A stretch of DNA of 64,000 bases from Lepidodermella squamata (lineage: Eukaryota; Gastrotricha). Shown piece after piece: positions 1 to 10,447 of this stretch. The notes below the pieces were generated by a model. The model worked only from the letters and a program-made list of their open reading frames with translations, did no database searches and was not told the DNA's origin. The stretch covers positions 558,001 through 622,000 of the forward strand of contig JBLDXI010000031.1 in the NCBI GenBank assembly GCA_047495785.1. Direction: 5' to 3'. Position 1 is the stretch's first letter. Each line of letters begins with the position of its first letter. A program made the translations under genes and the position numbers.

Positions 1-293
1 ATATGGACCCGGAATTGAGTGGCTGAGTCTACGTTGAGTAAATAAAAAATCGATCAATTGCGTATGCCCATTTAATTATTCTTAGACAGCCTGATTTCGA
101 TCGACAACCCCGAGAGAGAAGCGGAAGAATGCAACCTCACCTCTCATGAACTTTACACCGATTATCAGTTCGCTTTTTCCTGTCTTTAATTGCGGATGTT
201 AAAGGTGAAATAAAACTGGGTCTTTCCTGTTATTAAATCGTCTAATCGATGTTCATACATTGGGGATTCGAAGATTCAAAACAGTCGAAATTC
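1..293. other. Flank 3' of LINE, no gene seen
   Basis: No coding region, RNA gene or clear repeat is visible. Around 265-285 the text weakly resembles the region upstream of the Ly6-like copies near 9380-9400, which would fit an original upstream flank displaced by the LINE insertion. The similarity is too short to rely on. Confidence 0.4.
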
Positions 294-1888
294 TGATACT
301 GATACTGATACTGTTTTATTTTGCAATTTGTCTTTCGACATTTAGCAATTAGGAATTAACAAAACGTTAAGTTATGGCGCCTCACCACAGAAATTGTGAA
401 TTTTTCCAAGTCAGTGCATTTAAGATATTTCAAGAATGAAGAATACGAATTATTAACGACGGAAGATGGTAGCCGGTTCCAAGCTGGACGCACTCGCCTC
501 ACAAATGAAAACTGAGAGCTGGCATGACTGTAGCTTTCCATCGTAACAGAATGATGCGGTAAGCGTGGATTAGTGGAAATATTAAAGAAGTCAGAGAAAT
601 TTAAGTCCACAGCACGCTGGTACATTTTATGACATAACGCAAGATCGTGTTGGTAGCGTCTTAATTCGAGTGAACACAACCCAAGCTTTTTTAGTCGTTC
701 TTCATAGGAGGAGCCTTCGATCGATGAGTAGTAGATACTACGATATAGCAAACGTTTTGTGAAGCGGATTTGAATCGATTCGACCTTTTCAATATCTGTT
801 ATTAGGTAAGGTGAGTAAACAGACGGGCAAAAGTCAAGACGAGATAAAGTATACGTTTTATAGGCTTTGAGACGTAAGGATTTAGAGGCGAACGATTTAC
901 AAATAACACCGTTAATTCTGTGACATTTAGTTGCCAATGCGTTACAGTGCTCAGAGAAGGTGAGATTTTTATCAATAATTATTCCGAGGTCTTTCACTGA
1001 GTCCACAACATCAAGCTCGACATCTTTAATTTTGAATTTGAACATAAATTTGTTTTGCCCGAGTATAAGCACGACGCATTTTTTCGAATTCACAGACAGG
1101 CCGTTAGCGTCAAACCAGTTGATGATTTCATCCAAGTCTTTCTGCAGTTCGATGCAATCGCTTAAAGAACGGATCGCCCGGTATAGCTTCGTATCGTCGG
1201 CGAAGAATTTTGCAATCGATCTCTCGACCAACACATTTACTTCTGTCGTGAAAATCAAGAACAGCAGCGGCCCTAGAACAGAGCCCTGAGGTACTCCAGA
1301 AGTGACCGCCGACCATGATGACACACTGTTATTCACTGCTACCCTGAAAAATCGGTCGCTCAAGAAAGCCTTTATCCAGGCGTGCAGGTTTCCACAAATA
1401 TTGATATCTGAGAGCTTGGATAGTAACAAAGAGATCGGCACAACATCGAAGGCTTTTGACAGGTCAAGGTATATAACAATTATATCAATGAGTTGATCTA
1501 ATAGTTTCAGCCAATCAGTAATACATGACAACAACTGCGTCTCACAATTTCTTCGAGATAGAAACCCAAATTGATTTTCAGAGATCAGGTTGTTTCTATA
1601 TAGGTACAGTAGCACATGATTCTTCACAATGGTTTCTTGGATTTTGCAAATTATGCATGTGAGACTCACAGGCCGATAATTGCCAACATTGGAGGCATCA
1701 CCGTTACGTTTGAAGATAGGTGCGACATTCGCATATTTCCACACCACGGGAATCTCACCTTGCGCAAAAGAAATGTTGAAAATCATTGCTAGCGGTGTAC
1801 ACAGTGAGCGGGAGAGCTTTTTAATGAGCACAGCTGGAATCGCAATCTGGTGGGCGAAGCGAACGTTGCGGCCTGGTGAATCAACTTA
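294..1888 (-). mobile_element. 5'-truncated non-LTR retrotransposon (CR1/Jockey-like)
   Basis: A LINE copy inserted on the minus strand. It keeps most of the reverse transcriptase and a short 3' UTR but has no endonuclease or ORF1, as expected from incomplete target-primed reverse transcription. The 3' end is marked by just over three copies of the hexamer TGATAC (read on +, 294-313); short 3' terminal tandem repeats are typical of CR1-type elements. The 5' break is near 1888, and the sequence from 1889 on (GAGACAGGACG) matches the region upstream of the Ly6-like copies at 9.4 and 14.4 kb, so the element sits in the upstream region of Ly6-like copy 1. No target-site duplication was recognised. 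Confidence 0.85.
356..1888 (-). pseudogene. LINE reverse transcriptase ORF, 5' truncated
   Basis: An open frame of about 510 codons with no ATG at its head; the frame opens after a stop at 1886-1888, so this is the 3' part of a longer ORF2. Visible RT blocks, counted from the GTG at 1831: NYRPVSL near residue 51, YLDLSKAFD near 121, SGVPQGSVLGPLLF near 178 and the catalytic FADD at 210-213. The C-terminal part has the connection-like region of Jockey/CR1 elements. No stop or frameshift interrupts what is left, so the insertion looks fairly young, but the protein cannot work alone because the endonuclease half is missing. Confidence 0.88.
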
Positions 1889-2040
1889 AGAGACAGGACG
1901 TTATAACTATACGAGAATCTTCTTCATGCTATGTTATAAAAAAAATTTCATGGATGATAATGTTTTATTGGACGTGATATTTCACACCTGGCGCAAAGGT
2001 TGTAGTCTTTTGTTGCATTATGAGAAATTTCACTTTGACA

Positions 2041-2782
2041 ATGGCTCGGATAGTTTTTTACTTATTTCTTGCTATTGCTGGTTATGCAAATGCTCTGCGT
2101 TGCCACAACACAACTACAAGGCCTAATACTTCTGAGCTTATGATGCAGATAATGCGAGGATCTACACCTGTTGAACCTGGTAGCGAAGATTCTGGCGGAG
2201 GCCTTCCGCCCGCTGACAGCCCGTTAGTCGGACCGTGCCGAAGTTGCATGGTAAAATTCTGACTATTCCCAATTTTTCATGAATTCTATCGAATTTCAGC
2301 GAAACCATGTTCGTAAATACATCTATGTGTCGCCCAGCGTGCCAGCATTAAGTGTTCGGTTTACTTACTGGTCCTGCGAACAACGCCGAACAAACGCCTT
2401 CGCCGTCCTATCCGAATCGGTCCTCGGCGCTATTGATGCGCAAATGAATGAGTATTCGAGGAGTTTCTATTCGCAATCAGGTAATTCAGACTCAACTACT
2501 ACCACAGCTCCTGCGAATGAAACCTGCAACGAAATGTCAGTCACGACGAAGCGAAAAGTTAGCGATGTTCACAAGTTGTGTATCTGCTGCACTGATGGCT
2601 GTAGTGCGAAACCGTACTGTGGGCTGTCTTTCGGGTCCACTTCTTCCGCTTCACCCAACAGGACTGTAACTAATGAAACGAGCTCTTCGCCATCTGCATC
2701 GGGGGTGAAAGGAAAATGCGCGCAAATGCGGAAAAATGTCGACGATGTTTGCACCTATGTTGAAAATTCCGCATCGGACTAA
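2041..2782 (+). CDS. Secreted Ly6-like cysteine-rich protein, copy 1
   Basis: Two exons, 2041-2250 and 2300-2782, joined in phase 0 across a 49-nt GT-AG intron; 230 residues. The start is the Met of MARIVFYLF: an upstream in-frame ATG at 2020 exists only here and is TTG in the other two copies. Residues 1-19 form a signal peptide, followed by LRCHN. Twelve cysteines are conserved in the three paralogs. The LxC start plus the CCTDGCS box near residue 160 recalls the C-terminal CCxxDxCN box of Ly6/uPAR three-finger domains. This assignment is tentative: a Ser/Thr-rich tail with two more cysteines follows and there is no GPI-type hydrophobic tail. The function is unknown, probably extracellular. 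The gene converges on a lectin pseudogene 24 bp downstream. A LINE lies about 150 bp upstream and may have changed its promoter. Confidence 0.8.
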
Positions 2783-2805
2783 ATGAAATGAATTGTTAAT
2801 TAGGT

Positions 2806-3535
2806 TTATTGAATTACTGTAATTTCACATAAAGCCGGCAGCAAATTGCAAGGGAATTGAATTTGTTCGGTGTTTTCAGTTTTCGGATCCGAAGTTATCA
2901 AGCCTACGCAATTTTCTTCATATCGACCATTCTGGGGATTTTTTGCTAACATCGGCCATCTATTTGGGAATCTAGCGTAAAATTCAGCATCATCGCTAGG
3001 CTCTCCGACGTCCCAGAAGCTAGCATTCTCCAGAGATTTGTTGTCAAGCCATGTAAAATTCTGGCTCGAATCATTTCTAGACAGTCCGATCCAGCTTAGG
3101 CTGAGGCGATGCTCGTCATTGAGCCAGAGATGGCGACGTACCCATAGGGCTTCCAAATTACAAATTACCCTTCAAATCCTGAAAACTGCAGCAGAGTTTG
3201 GTTTAGCTAAGCTTGCATTGATAGGTCCCCGTTTGCAAGAGTAGAAAGCTTCGTGCCACGTCAGGTTGTGCCCAACGTCGTGCCACGTCAGAGAGTCTAA
3301 GTTTTTGAATATAAATAATCTAAATCCTAAATCGGACATAGATAGATTGACAGCTGAAGTTGAGCATGTTTTTGGTGTAATACGATTTCAGCATACAACG
3401 GATTTTGTCCAGATTTTTTCTCAATATTGCATTGCGAACTTGCGATTCGTCTTCAGGGCAGGAATTGGATGTTGCTTTACGCTTGAATTTGAATGGCTTT
3501 TGTTTTTCAAATTTCGGTTTGCTATTTTTGGTCAC
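2806..3535 (-). pseudogene. C-type lectin pseudogene (copy 1)
   Basis: Decayed copy of the last exon of the lectin gene at 15310-16044. The C-terminal half is still readable in one frame (2806-3156: WIGLSRND, GEPS, CALCEI-type end), and the N-terminal half in another (3320-3535: LDKIRCML, NFSCQS). Between them are frameshifts, stops and a small local duplication of GTGCCACGTCAG (around 3251-3295). The LND part of the calcium-site motif LNDFPC present in copy 3 is deleted. The three upstream exons found in copy 3, including the signal peptide, are absent: similarity stops near 3540. It cannot encode a functional lectin. Confidence 0.85.
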
Positions 3536-3539
3536 CCTA

Positions 3540-4626
3540 AACTCTATTTTTGCCCTATGTTACTCAGGATAAATAACCCCCGATTATTCTAAATAGTTTT
3601 CTGGTATTTAGCGATTCGAAATTGTTCTAATTTTTATTCTCAATAATCGGCCGTGCTAAATGCCAAGTGCTAAATAGCGAACTTTTTAACAGTATAATTT
3701 GATAGACATTTTCGGATAAAAAATTCCTAAGCAGGGAGTAAAAGATTTGCTAATTAAATTATTACCGAACGTCGATAATGGTACGGGATCGTATAGGAAT
3801 TTTCGAGGTTTCGTCGCCATTTAATTTCACCGGCTTTAATCGCTAGCTGATCGACTTCAAGTTCCGATGGAGAGCGTGATGACTGCTTCCGCTGGTGATC
3901 AGTCAGCCTTTTGATGCGGGTTCAAACAGGAAACTAAAAATAGGTAGCTTCAATAAATTAAGGTGGATTAAAAACTTGACGTTATCACTAAATACAAGCA
4001 AAAAGTAGGACATTACCTGGAACTGCCTTGAAAAGTTGAACCTCAAGTGATTTCACAAATTATTTCTGGCTGAAGTTTATTTAGTAACTAGAAATCAATT
4101 AAGAAGAGCTATAGAACTGGAAATCAATAAACAAATAAAACTAAAAGAAAGACTTCAGTGCCATTAACCCTAAGAGATGAAGTTTCAAGTCTGAGCCTTC
4201 CCGACCGAATTTTCACGAAATAAAAGCTACGAGCAATGGTTTCAGAATTGAAGATATCGAAGTTAAAAGCTCTGTTCGTCGAAATAATCAAATTCTGAAC
4301 AAGTCATCGATGAGTCCGAGGCAAAGGTTCTCGACCAAAAATTCTTAAAAATGCTGTAGGTTCATGAATTAAAATGGCAAATTGCAGTTAGTTCGGTCGA
4401 TTAAAATTGGATAAGCTGAAAATACCAGACAAATCGACAAATCAGTCTATTGAATTCATTAAAATTAGTTTATCGACTTGGCACAAACAAATCGCTATCG
4501 CTTGAGATCGATGCATGTGAAATTAATATCCCAGAACGTGGGTGAGTTATTGACTGAATCAGAGTATCTTTGCTTGCGTGGCTGGATCGAGCCGATTAGA
4601 TCTTATTTACACGAACCTCGCCTGCT
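3540..4626. other. Intergenic, nothing recognised
   Basis: No coding exon, RNA gene or repeat structure could be supported on either strand. The sequence is AT-rich and unremarkable. Confidence 0.4.
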
Positions 4627-6466
4627 CTAAGGGGGGTATGTTGGAATCTAGCTTAAACTTTCCGTATCTTTTCCTAAGTTAGGCTAAAACTTGAGCCGAG
4701 ATCTTTCTAAAACTCCAATTACTCCGGGACACTTTTCTAGTGTTGTCCTATATAATTTCTAAAACCAATTGTTAAATCGTCCCTTTTTAATTTTCAATAT
4801 GTGTCATCTGCAAGAAGCAAGTGAGATTATAGAATGTTATGGAACGATTGAGTTTTTCAGCAGCATTCTTCCGCGGTGTCAATATGAAAAAATAACTAGG
4901 TAGATGGTAGATAAAGAAGTTGATAGGATTTCACGGCTATCCAGTTGGCTATATTTATTATTATTATTGTTATTAAATGATTCAGGAATTATACACGTTT
5001 AGAATCTCGACGGCCTACCGGAGGCAAGGCTGGACGATCAGGACCGAGGACTATTTTCTTTGTTAATTAGCTAGCCTTGAATTTTGAGGAAAAAAATTTC
5101 CGCCAACGATGAGACGACTGAATTATAATGGCTTCTCGCAAACACCGCCGAGGAGCCATGTCAACGAGGCAACGAGGCATTAATTATTAGAACATGAATC
5201 GCCATGCTTGAATTTGAAATAATTTTAAAATCATTTCATCAGTAGATATGCCCTGGAAAAAAGGGACAACCCATAGTTACGAAACAGTGAGACGAGGCGG
5301 CCGCGTTGCTGCACCATGCCAATTCAGGTCGTCATTTCTAGTTCTCGCGAGAAGTATTTTTCAACTATCATGCGAATTGGCAAAAGTTCTCTCTGAATTT
5401 GCCATTGAGCTGGGGAGAATTCATGGCTACCTAGCTATTATTGTTCAGGTGAATTAAGCTTCTTTTGAATTGTGAATTTTTTTGCATTATTCTTCTCAAA
5501 AAATGTAGTTGGGCATGAATGGCCTAAAATTCATGAAATCTGCAGCTGATCAGAAGCTAGTCTATTTTTGTGCCTCGAAGACGTACGTAATCAGTATAAT
5601 CGTAATCGGTTAGATATTAGTGAATACCGGTGCATCATGGCGAAATCCAGCGCTTCAGGAATTCGGTCAACTGGGCTGAAAACCCAATGAAAACCCACCT
5701 GATACCTTCCATTATGATTACGAAATATTATTTATGTCTCTAAAATTCTTAACCTCATTTCTTACTTCAGCTCGAATGACCTGAGCGTAACAAAATAAAC
5801 TGGGGCAATTTAATTTGATTTATAAATTGGCGTACAGGGCGGATTGGGGACAATAATATATAACAATTCAATGCCTGAAATAATAATTTTTCAGCGGTCC
5901 TGAGCGGGGAAAAATTAGTTCGCCAATTATATTGAAATATTGTAACATTGGATAATAACTATTTTGCGATAAATTCAACGCAGAAAACGTTTATCATTGA
6001 CCGATCGCAAACGAAATAGTCGGGACCGTCGAGAAATATGGCGAGTAATATTACAGCCGAAAATGTAGATTTTTTACTGATAATATTGGAATGAAAATAT
6101 TATAACGCACTTTCAACTTTTCGAAATTTTGAATTCCGCGCCATCGAGCAATGGCGCTTTAAGACGCGCCATCCGCCGGTTGGGCCGTAATACCCGTTTT
6201 TTATAAACCTCCTCGTACATGGTTTGAAAAATTCTGAGTTTAAACCAGGTTTAGCGGTTTTTAAATCCTCTAAAACCTGCAACTTTTCTCTCATTTGTAA
6301 ATAGGTTTTATAATCGAACATAGGAATTTTCTTCTATTGCTCCATTTTATATACGCGAACAATGGCGAGTCCCAATACGCAACAATGGTTGCTTTGGAAA
6401 TGAGAGGAAAACTTAAACCTTAAACCTTAATCCAACATAAGGAAGGTTCCAACATACGCCCCTAAG
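4627..6466. mobile_element. Possible non-autonomous inverted-repeat element, 1.84 kb
   Basis: The 20 bp at 4627-4646 match the reverse complement of 6447-6466 at 18 of 20 positions (shared core GTATGTTGGAA preceded by a G-run). No transposase frame lies between them, and the short ORFs at 5248 and 6100 match nothing I know. The pair could be the ends of a non-autonomous DNA transposon or chance. No target-site duplication was recognised. Confidence 0.3.
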
Positions 6467-6530
6467 TGGCTAAATCTGCGATGAGTAATTAAATGTGTTG
6501 AATAATGACGATGACTTGTCTGAGCCTGAA

Positions 6531-6686
6531 CCCAGGGGCGATCGAAGAGCCTAGATCGATAGGCATAGTCGCAGTTAAAATGACTCGTCTGTTTTAATGG
6601 CCACCTCGGCCTAGATGTGAGCGAATGGTTGACAGATCGTTATTCGCTCATGCCGTTATTTCTGGGTCTACTGATTTCCGACTGGG
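6531..6686. mobile_element. Possible MITE of the CCCAGTCGG family
   Basis: The right end (6661-6686, reading GGTCTACTGATTTCCGACTGGG) matches the termini of the elements at 23518-26221 and 34815-35050. The proposed left end at 6531 keeps only CCCAG followed by AGATCGATAGG-like subterminal sequence. The right end is convincing; the left is not. Confidence 0.45.
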
Positions 6687-6699
6687 TTTAGGTCAGTTT

Positions 6700-7073
6700 T
6701 TGGGGAGCAGCCGATGCGAGTTGTTGGCTACCTCGCGGTAGGCCGCCTGCTCGTTGGGTCGACAGCTTAAAAAGAAGCATACCGTCGTTTACGAATTATT
6801 AGGCAGGACCTAAACCTAAATACAGGGCTGGGCGCCGGATGATTGAAGTTGGCAAGTGGTTGAAGCTGGATAGGTTGCGATTTTTCGTCAGTAAGTTCGC
6901 TAATCGTCCATTAGCCGCCTTAATCCACATGAGGAAATGTTTCATGCGTGTAGTAACAGGTAAGGCAGTAGCTATAGTGGTTATTCGGCGTATTTAACTG
7001 TTGATCTAGGTACTTTTCAGGTGACTGATTAGGTTCGATAAATTAAAGGGCAGACAGGGCACGACTTGAACCT
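6700..7073. other. Intergenic, nothing recognised
   Basis: No coding region or repeat was identified between the CCCAGTCGG-type terminus and the next inverted-repeat element. Confidence 0.4.
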
Positions 7074-7939
7074 CACAGGAAAAAAAAAGGCATGAATTCA
7101 GTTTTCAAAGGCATGAATCTCAGCACGCGACATGAATTTGGGGAAAAAAATCGAGCCCTAACTTGGGGGCATGAAATACAAGGATTTTTGAGACCCTAAT
7201 TCACGCTTTTTTATGAACGCTTGTAAATCACGTGCTTGATTTTCATGCCTTTCAAAGCGCATTATATTTCAATTGAAATAACACACTGCATTGATATTTA
7301 TTCTTCAGTTACTGAACTTTTCGGGCTACAATAAGCATCGAGACGAGGTATCCACCCAATTTCGATCAAGTTTAATATCTCATAGCATTGGATCGAGCAG
7401 AAAACACTTCACGATGATCAAAATGATATCAATTATCGTTAATTTGACAGAGTCGAGTGATCCTAAATAACCCAGATTGCATCTTAGTTACAGTTCAGAT
7501 TGGAATTGAGCATTTCGTTCCTAAACAAGCCGCGGTGCATCGGCCCAAATGCTAGTTTTTCGGCGCTGAAAATTTTTCAGTTAAAAAAAGTACAAGTCCA
7601 ACAGAGAAATGGGAAGATTAGGCGATGTGAGCATTAGTTTTCATCTAAGCATTGGTAGTAAAGTGGTAAGAATCCTCGCCTGTAACTGTAGAGACTAGGG
7701 TTCGAATCCCCGCCAATGCGTCATTTTTCTGCTCTTTATTTTTTACCTCATTTAAATATGCACACATCTAAAAATGTAAAACCCATGAATTCGGGGGTTG
7801 TAAAAAAACGTTCATGCGCTTAATGCCTTTTCAAAAAAAGCATGAAAAAGGATACGCATAGGGCCCGAATTACAAGGATCGCGTGTGAGTTCGCTAATGT
7901 TAGCAAAAAGCCTGAATTCATGCCTTTTTTTTTCCTGTG
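7074..7939. mobile_element. 866-bp terminal-inverted-repeat element with tRNA-like core
   Basis: Bases 7074-7101 and 7912-7939 are perfect 28-bp inverted repeats: CACAGG, then nine A, then GGCATGAATTCAG. Inside both ends the motif CATGAA or its complement recurs many times, as subterminal transposase-binding repeats do in some DNA transposons. There is no transposase frame, so it would be non-autonomous. A tRNA-like sequence lies at 7649-7720. A clear target-site duplication is not visible, so the superfamily is open. Confidence 0.75.
7649..7720 (+). pseudogene. tRNA-Gly-like sequence (probable pseudogene or SINE head)
   Basis: The 7-bp acceptor stem is perfect (GCATTGG with CCAATGC), the D-arm region has AGTGGTA, and the T-arm has GGTTCGAATCC. 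The overall text resembles metazoan tRNA-Gly(GCC). The anticodon stem is broken (three of five pairs fail) and the loop would read GTA, and the T stem has a mismatch, so it is unlikely to be a working tRNA. A run of five T at 7724-7728 could end Pol III transcription. It lies inside the inverted-repeat element at 7074-7939. Confidence 0.6.
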
Positions 7940-8054
7940 CTCGTTTGAAACAAATACAGGGCAGGGTCTTATAAGTCGTAAAATACGGTATATGAATTTA
8001 GATTGAATTTGAACGCCTATTGCGATTAGCAGTAAAAATCTGCAATTTGGCCAG

Positions 8055-8195
8055 AGAGCGAAGTACCGCTAGGGATTGTAGGGATCATCCCTACCAGTTC
8101 CATCTGTCCGTGCGGTGAGCTCATTCACATACCAAAGGGGGACCCTTATGTCGATTTTTCTAGTCCCTAACAGTTCCGCGGTCGTACTTCGCTCT
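8055..8195. repeat. Small foldback element, about 140 bp
   Basis: AGAGCGAAGTAC at 8055-8066 is repeated inverted at 8184-8195, followed inward by partly matching CGC and TAGGGA blocks with short gaps. It looks like a small degenerate MITE. Confidence 0.4.
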
Positions 8196-8675
8196 ATGAA
8201 TTTTGTTCAACCCGATCAGGTCTGGTCAGTCCGGTCAATAGCTGACCAGCCAACCTTTGCTTGCTGGGAATCATAAGTAAAAACTGCGGAAAGCTATAAT
8301 GAGTCTCCGGTATCCGGTATTCGAAATTCAAATTGCCCGGTAGCGCACACGAGGAGTGTCCGCGTTACTGCTTATTGTTACTATTCTGATCAGCAAATTT
8401 ATTGGTCACACATAAAAAAGAAAGTTGCAAAATCCATTCTGAAGCTCTTCCCCAACGCTTGGGGGAGGAGCCGACGAGTTTTCATTGTTTGCCCGATAGT
8501 GCATTTTTTTGAAACCGTAATCCTCCTGCTGATAGGTATCGATTTTGGGATGTATCGATAAAATCCCTTTAAAATTCGACTAAAATCGACAAATCCTTCA
8601 CAACAAAAAGGTTCACCCCGCCTCATTTTACAAGGGCTATCGAATGACACCTTATTTAAGGTCGTGCGAGAAACT

Positions 8676-8918
8676 TCACAAGTGCAAATAGGAGAAATAT
8701 GGGCGTTTATTAACATGTTCCAGGATGAAGATTATTGGCGTGTAGGGATGATCATTCGGTTTAAACCTTCGGTCGCGCCACTCATCTAGAGCGGCTCTTA
8801 GGCCATTCGCTTGGACTTTGAACAGCCTGTCTCTCGAAGATATCGGCATGCAATACCATGCGGGTGCAATGTACGCCATCACACTTTCCGATAATGCTTT
8901 GTGGAAAGTTGCACCCAA
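8676..8918 (-). pseudogene. Fragment of LINE reverse transcriptase C-terminal region
   Basis: The frame contains SESVMAYIAPAWYCMPIS followed by RDRLFKVQANGLRAALDEW, which resembles the region after the RT domain in Jockey/CR1-type ORF2 proteins (a Y-x-x-P-x-W block, then a block where the LINE protein keeps LRA). Nothing else of an ORF2 is readable nearby, so this is a short relic. Assignment is from motif memory only. Confidence 0.4.
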
Positions 8919-9059
8919 CTTTTACGGGAGAACACGACGAATTTCCTCTCATTTTTTAGGGTCAATTGATCGCCAGCGTTTGCACCACGCGATGGTGTTG
9001 TCGAGCTGCAATTGTAGTCGACGGGTGCAGCCTTGCAAGAAAGATTGAGATTAACTTCA

Positions 9060-9249
9060 TTGCGCAACACATTTTGAGTGTTAAGTTAGGCTACAAGGAC
9101 ATAATTCGCCTATTGGTGTTGGAAAATTGCCATACTGAAGTTGTGAAGCTCTTAGCTGGGAATTTGAAGGCTCATGTGAATGCTGAACGACAAGGGTGGG
9201 ATTACTCCGTTTATGTTAGCCGCCGCAAGCACATTGTAGCTATTTTCTG
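9060..9249 (+). pseudogene. Possible ankyrin-repeat gene relic
   Basis: In one plus frame the text HTEVVKLLAGN, then HVNAERQGW, then RKHIV resembles two decayed ankyrin repeats (consensus pieces are EVVKLLL, VNA, GxTPLH and GH). No start, no second exon and no longer repeat run is visible. It ends where the duplicated upstream block of Ly6-like copy 2 begins, so it may be a breakpoint relic. Confidence 0.35.
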
Positions 9250-9579
9250 AATACCTTCAGCGCAGAGATCAAACTGGCGTAGTAGGACCGTAGAACTGAT
9301 AGGGATAACAAAAATCGCATCCCCTTTGGACTTCGAATAAACCAGCCGTTCGGACCGATGGGACTGGTGGGGATAATCCCTAAAATTCTTGAGAAATGCC
9401 TGAAGGATCAATTTCAGGAGACAGGACGCAATAAACCGAGATTATTTGATTATTCATTTTGCGCTGTAATAAAACTTGATTTTTTTCACGGGTAATAATT
9501 TTTATTGGAGGTGAAATTTCACAGCTAGATAGCAGAGGTTGTAGTCTTCTCTTTCAGCTTGAGAAATTTCACTTTAACA
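9244..9579 (+). repeat. Duplicated upstream block, copy 2
   Basis: Sequence upstream of Ly6-like copy 2 that is closely matched by 14187-14544 upstream of copy 3 (shared marks: TTTTCTGAATACC, GGACTGGTGGGGATAATCCC, GAGACAGGACG, GGTTGTAGTCTTC). It probably holds the promoter and 5' UTR. Copies differ by small indels and point changes. Copy 1 retains only the part from GAGACAGGACG on. Confidence 0.8.
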
Positions 9580-10322
9580 ATGGCTCGGATAATTTTTTAC
9601 CTATTTCTTGCTATCGCTGGTCATGCAAATGCTCTGCGTTGCCACAATACAACTACAGAGCCTAACAGTTCTGAGCTTATGATGCAGATAATGCGAGGAT
9701 CTACACCTGTTGAACCTGGTAGCGAAGATTCTGGCGGAGGCCTTCCGCCCGCTGACAGCCCATTAGTCGGACCTTGCCTATATTGCATGGTAAAATTGTG
9801 AATATTCTCCATTTTTTCCTGAATTCTTTCGGATTTCAGCGAAACCATGTTCGCAAATACCGTATTCTGTCGCCCGCCGCGCCGGCAATCAGTTATCGAA
9901 TGACTTTCTGGTCCTGCGAACAAGGCCGATTAAACAAATACGCAGTAATTTCTCAATCGTTCCTTGGCCTCATAGATCACTCATTTGATAAGGCTGCAAA
10001 TAATTTCTGGTCACAATCAGGTAGTTCGGACTCAACTACAACCTCGGCTTCTGCGTATGAAACATGCAACGAAATGTCAGTCACGACGAAGCAAACAGTT
10101 AGCGATGTCCACCAAATGTGTATGTGCTGCACTGATGGCTGCAGTGCGAAGCCGTACTGTGGGCTGTCTATCGGGTCCACTTCTTCCGCTTCACCCAGCA
10201 CGACTGCAAGTAATGAAATCAGCACTTTGCCACCTGCATCAGGGATTAAAGGAGAATGTGCGCAAATGCGGAAAAATGTCGACGATGTTTGCACCTATGT
10301 TGAAAATTCCGCATCGGACTAA
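9580..10322 (+). CDS. Secreted Ly6-like cysteine-rich protein, copy 2
   Basis: Two exons, 9580-9789 and 9840-10322, phase 0, 50-nt intron; 230 residues, the same length as copies 1 and 3. Starts at MARIIFYLF. The twelve cysteines, the signal peptide, the CCTDGCS box and the C-terminal MRKNVDDVCTYVENSASD are kept. The surface between WSCEQ and the Ser/Thr tract is the most changed part, a pattern that could reflect diversifying selection or relaxed constraint. The upstream block is shared with copy 3. Its convergent lectin partner survives only as a 100-bp relic. Confidence 0.8.
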
Positions 10323-10345
10323 ATGAAATATATTGTAAATAAGGT

Positions 10346-10447
10346 TTATTGAAACACTGTCATTTCACATAAAGCCGGCATTTTTCTAACCATATAAAGC
10401 CTGCAGCAAACTGCAAGGGAAATCATTCAATTGAATTTGTTCGGTGT
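10346..10447 (-). pseudogene. Relic of C-type lectin 3' end (copy 2)
   Basis: About 100 bp matching the last codons and stop of the lectin at 15310, including the ACAGTGTTTCAATAA-like end and the CAATTGAATTTGTTCGGTG stretch. A short imperfect duplication lies inside it. Similarity ends abruptly at 10447, next to the hAT remnant, so the rest of the lectin was lost or displaced there. Confidence 0.8.

Noticed and set aside
356-1831. Autonomous retrotransposon gene
   Set aside because: No endonuclease or ORF1 and no ATG at the head of the frame; it is a 5'-truncated copy.
7649-7720. Functional tRNA-Tyr (loop would read GTA)
   Set aside because: The anticodon stem fails at three of five pairs and the body resembles tRNA-Gly; called a pseudogene-like relic.
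8399-8716. 105-codon minus-strand frame
   Set aside because: No recognisable domain, and it overlaps a LINE relic in another frame; not supportable as a gene.
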